DNA of 64,000 nt, taken from contig CAVTZD010000001.1 of the NCBI GenBank assembly GCA_963739125.1, forward strand, positions 2,914,001 through 2,978,000, read 5' to 3'. The stretch is from Sulfotelmatobacter sp963739125. GTDB lineage: Bacteria > Acidobacteriota > Terriglobia > Terriglobales > Acidobacteriaceae. The notes under the pieces are model-generated. The model did not search any database. It was not told where the DNA came from and was given only the letters and a program-made list of their open reading frames with translations. Below are positions 61,483-64,000 of the stretch, piece after piece (position 1 is the first letter of the stretch; every line of letters starts with the position of its first letter). Both the position numbers and the translations under genes were made by a program.

Positions 61483-62148
61483 TCAAAACTCCAGACCGAG
61501 AGTGCTGCTTAGAAAGGCGGCGAGGGGCGACATTTTGCGGCAGGACGCGGCGACGATTGTCATAAACCTGGAGCTGCACACTTGCGCTTCGGTCAAGTCG
61601 ACGAAGGTGCCAAGGTCGCGCAGCTTGAGGTCTTCCACGAATTCGTGATCGCAGGGAAAGCCGCGCGGGGGGCGGGAGAGCTTGGTGGCATCGTCCCAGT
61701 TGAGAAGTTTGCGGACGGCGCGCCACTCCCTGGGCCGCGAGACGATCGCCTCGCGGACTTTGAGCAGGGTCGGCGGCTCGGGATGCCACAGGCCGGAGGC
61801 GACGAAGCAGCCGCCGGGTTCAAGGTGCAAATAAAAGCCGGCAGAGTGAACATCTTTGCCGCGATGCGAAAAGCGCATGGCCAGGTGCGTTTTGTAAGGA
61901 CGCTTGTCGGCGGCGAAGCGCGTGTCGCGGTAGATGCGAAACAGCGATCCACGCGTAGGGCGGGGATCGGCGACCAGATACGGCGAAATTTCATACAAGG
62001 GCGCGGCAAAGTCGGTAATGAAGCGCAGAGCCGGCTGCCGCACGAAGGTTTCGAATTCGTCTTTGTGGGCCTGAAACCAGTCACGATTATTGTTGCGCTT
62101 CAGGCGGGTGAGGAAGCGGAAAAGTTCGGGAGTGAAGTAAACGGGCAT
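61483..62148 (-). CDS. DUF2461 family protein
   Basis: 221 residues. Conserved phrases FLTRLKRNNNRDWFQAHKDE, FRIYRDTRFAADKRPYKTH and GFYLHLEPGGCFVASGLWHP are the DUF2461 pattern. Function is unknown (TIGR02453 type). ATG at 62,148 is preferred over a TTG three codons earlier. Probably cytoplasmic. Confidence 0.88.
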   Translation of the reverse strand: MPVYFTPELFRFLTRLKRNNNRDWFQAHKDEFETFVRQPALRFITDFAAPLYEISPYLVADPRPTRGSLFRIYRDTRFAADKRPYKTHLAMRFSHRGKDVHSAGFYLHLEPGGCFVASGLWHPEPPTLLKVREAIVSRPREWRAVRKLLNWDDATKLSRPPRGFPCDHEFVEDLKLRDLGTFVDLTEAQVCSSRFMTIVAASCRKMSPLAAFLSSTLGLEF

Positions 62149-62194
62149 GATTCCCAAGGTAAGGTCCCGGCGCGGGAAAAGTAAAGTGGAGCAG

Positions 62195-62554
62195 TTACGA
62201 TTTCGGTTTGCGATGCTCGCAGGCTTCGGTATTCAGACAGGAGTCGGCTAGCCGAAGCCGCTCGACCGGCTTGCCGCCGAGGATGTGCGATTCAATGATT
62301 TCGTCGACGTCGGCTTCGGTAACATGGCCGTACCAGACTGCCTCGGGATAAACCACAACGTTCGGCCCGTGCTCGCACTGGTCGAGGCAGCCGGACTGGT
62401 TGGCGCGCACTCGACCCTTGAGCCCGCGTTCAGCCAGTTTCTGCTTGAATAGTTTTTGCAGCCGGGCTTCGGTGGCCGGGTCGCAGCATCCGCGGGGATG
62501 GCCCGCCGGGCGCTGGTTTCCGCAGACGAAAATGTGTTTTTCAAATTTCGGCAT
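62195..62554 (-). CDS. Thioredoxin-like [2Fe-2S] ferredoxin
   Basis: 119 residues. FVCGNQRPAGHPRGCC, then SGCLDQCEHGPNVVVYP holds the four-cysteine pattern of shethna/NuoE-type small ferredoxins, and WYGHVTEADVDEIIESHI follows. Soluble electron carrier; partner unknown. Located 46 bp from the DUF2461 gene. Confidence 0.9.
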   Translation of the reverse strand: MPKFEKHIFVCGNQRPAGHPRGCCDPATEARLQKLFKQKLAERGLKGRVRANQSGCLDQCEHGPNVVVYPEAVWYGHVTEADVDEIIESHILGGKPVERLRLADSCLNTEACEHRKPKS

Positions 62555-63035
62555 CAGGCGCCCGGCGGCCGCTTCTTTCCGGAGAAACTTTGTTCGTCAT
62601 CCATCTTACCTGAGAGATCTCTTCGGCCAAGTCGTCCTCAGGAGGGCGCCAGCCTTCCGAGGGACCTTGTATCCGCGTGCGGTGGCTTCGGTGCGACGGG
62701 GAACGCCTTCGGCGCATGCGGTTCGAAGGGTCCTCTTTGCAACCGAGAAGCCCTCGACCTACCGTAGGGTCCCTCGCGCCGACTTCGTCGCCGTTCAGGA
62801 TGACAAGGCAGAGTGGGCACACATCTGCGCATTTTTTCTATTCCGCGCATGGAGCGTTTCCCACCGCTACGCGCGTTGCCTTCCTCGCGAGCGCGCGATA
62901 AAATAACACGTACACATCTTCTCCGCTCTTATCCCAGTAATTTACATCGAGAGTGTTTCCTGCGGGCAAGGAGTGTGCGACCCGGGGGCGGCGCAGTGAT
63001 CTGCCCGCTCGTAAATCTCCGTCACGGAGCTGCGC
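62555..63035. other. Gene-free region upstream of purA with repeat element
   Basis: 481 bases. Holds a copy of the GTCATCC inverted-repeat family (62,596–62,804) and the purA upstream sequence. A GATAAAATAAC segment near 62,900 is a possible -10 region. No gene is convincing. Confidence 0.5.
62596..62804. repeat. Miniature inverted-repeat element, second full copy
   Basis: Ends GTCATCC (62,596–62,602) and GGATGAC (62,798–62,804) are inverted, as are CGAGGGACC (62,658–62,666) and GGTCCCTCG (62,768–62,776). Same layout as 47,210–47,384 with a different middle. Confidence 0.65.
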
Positions 63036-64000
63036 TTGAAAAAAGGCAAGACCGCGGTGATTGTTGGCGCCCAGTGGGGCGACGAGGGCAAGGGGAAGAT
63101 CGTCGACGTGTTGTCGGAGAACTTCTCGGTGGTGGCCCGTTACGCCGGCGGCCACAATGCCGGCCACACCGTCATCATCAACGGCAAGAAATTTGTTCTG
63201 CAACTTGTTCCCGTTGGCGTGCTGCGGGCGGGCTGCCGCAGCGTGATCGGCAACGGCGTGGTTCTCGATCCCCTGGCGTTTCTGAAAGAAATCGGCGCTT
63301 TGCGCGAGGCTGGCCTGCAGGTCGAAGGCAATCTCTTCGTTTCGAATCGCGCTCACGTGATCCTGCCATACCACCGAATGATCGAACTGGCGGCGGAGAA
63401 TGCGCCCGGCCGCGTGAAGATCGGAACGACTTCGCGGGGCATCGGTCCCGCCTACGAAGACAAGATGGGCCGGCGCGGGCTTCGTGTGGCCGATCTGCTC
63501 GATTTGCAATTGCTCAAGAAGCACATTGAAAATGCGGTGCACGAGAAGAATATGATCGCGCACGCTCTCTTCAACTCCGAACCGCTTGACGCCGACAAAA
63601 TGTATTCCGAGTATGCCCGGGCGGCTGAGAAGGTCGCGCCTTTCGTCTGCGACACGGCGGTGTTGCTGAACCAGGCCTTGGCCGGTGGAGAATCCATCCT
63701 GTTTGAAGGCGCGCAGGGTACGATGCTCGACATTGATCACGGTACGTATCCGTTTGTGACTTCGTCGAGCGCGACCTCGGGCGGCGCGGTGATTGGCACG
63801 GGCGTGGCGCCGACCGCCATCGACTCGGTCATCGGAATCACCAAGGCTTATTGCACGCGCGTCGGTGAAGGGCCGTTCCCCAGCGAGGACAAAGGCGTGG
63901 CGGGAGAGAATCTGCGCAAACGCGGCAACGAATACGGCGCGGTAACGGGCCGTCCGCGCCGCACGGGATGGATCGACCTGCCCCTGTTGCGCTACTCGGG
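63036..64000 (+). CDS. purA: Adenylosuccinate synthetase (C-terminus outside window)
   Basis: PurA joins IMP and aspartate with GTP to give adenylosuccinate, the first committed step of AMP synthesis. Visible from a TTG start with GGAG 6 bases upstream: VIVGAQWGDEGKGKIVD (P-loop), YAGGHNAGHTV, GTTSRGIGPAYEDK, FEGAQGTMLDIDHGTYPFVTS and TGRPRRTGWIDLPLLR. About 321 of the usual 430 residues are in the window. Confidence 0.95.
   Translation, partial: MKKGKTAVIVGAQWGDEGKGKIVDVLSENFSVVARYAGGHNAGHTVIINGKKFVLQLVPVGVLRAGCRSVIGNGVVLDPLAFLKEIGALREAGLQVEGNLFVSNRAHVILPYHRMIELAAENAPGRVKIGTTSRGIGPAYEDKMGRRGLRVADLLDLQLLKKHIENAVHEKNMIAHALFNSEPLDADKMYSEYARAAEKVAPFVCDTAVLLNQALAGGESILFEGAQGTMLDIDHGTYPFVTSSSATSGGAVIGTGVAPTAIDSVIGITKAYCTRVGEGPFPSEDKGVAGENLRKRGNEYGAVTGRPRRTGWIDLPLLRYS

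Overview
The window looks like the chromosome of an Acidobacteriota bacterium (Terriglobia / Koribacter-like). This is inferred from gene style and content, not from a marker gene: a PilT ATPase, NagA, a large secreted BNR/VPS10-type repeat protein, a VOC–PP2C fusion, several DinB proteins, a TMTC-type TPR membrane protein, and dispersed hairpin repeats. The chromosome is interrupted by one foreign element of about 36.8 kb.

Left chromosome (1–10,151): end of a secreted protein, recX, pilT, a small outer-membrane barrel gene, a glycine-zipper secreted protein, a second barrel gene broken by an in-frame TGA, a DinB protein, a VOC–SpoIIE phosphatase fusion and a 1058-residue beta-propeller-type secreted protein.

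Integrated element (10,204–46,979): bounded by a 52-bp direct repeat of the 3' half of a tRNA-Pro(CGG) gene. The intact tRNA and a full-length tyrosine recombinase sit at the right end. From left to right it holds: an OB-fold-like protein, a membrane-anchored coiled coil and a HEPN-type protein; a gene-free stretch of about 1 kb rich in TGACTC/GAGTCA palindromes beside a catalytic-core-only tyrosine recombinase; a compositionally distinct insert (14.1–15.4 kb); a leftward replication/regulation-like operon with a winged-helix protein; a long rightward operon (19.4–32.5 kb) with nucleases, zinc-ribbon proteins, coiled-coil proteins and two very large proteins (769 and 1245 aa), the second resembling phage/ICE polyvalent proteins; then a cargo region (32.5–45.8 kb) with metalloproteases, PD-(D/E)XK-like nucleases, a Panacea/YwgA-like gene, a TGT-like TIM-barrel candidate, DUF5677 paralogues, DUF2971, HEPN and HNH-like genes. 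I found no terminase, portal, capsid, tail, relaxase or type IV secretion gene. On reading, the element almost lacks GATC and GCGC, unlike the flanking chromosome.

Right chromosome (47,007–64,000): tRNA-Pro, nagA, an amino-acid permease, ada, a TMTC/TPR protein, an isoprenylcysteine-methyltransferase-like protein, an hxlR–doxX divergent pair, a CDGSH iron-sulfur protein, DinB, ilvE with a palindrome-rich upstream region, a phd–vapC toxin–antitoxin pair, tRNA-Arg(TCT), a DUF2461 protein, a thioredoxin-like [2Fe-2S] ferredoxin and the start of purA. REP-like hairpins and a second inverted-repeat family (GTCATCCTGAGCG ends) lie between genes. All functional calls rest on motif reading without database searches.
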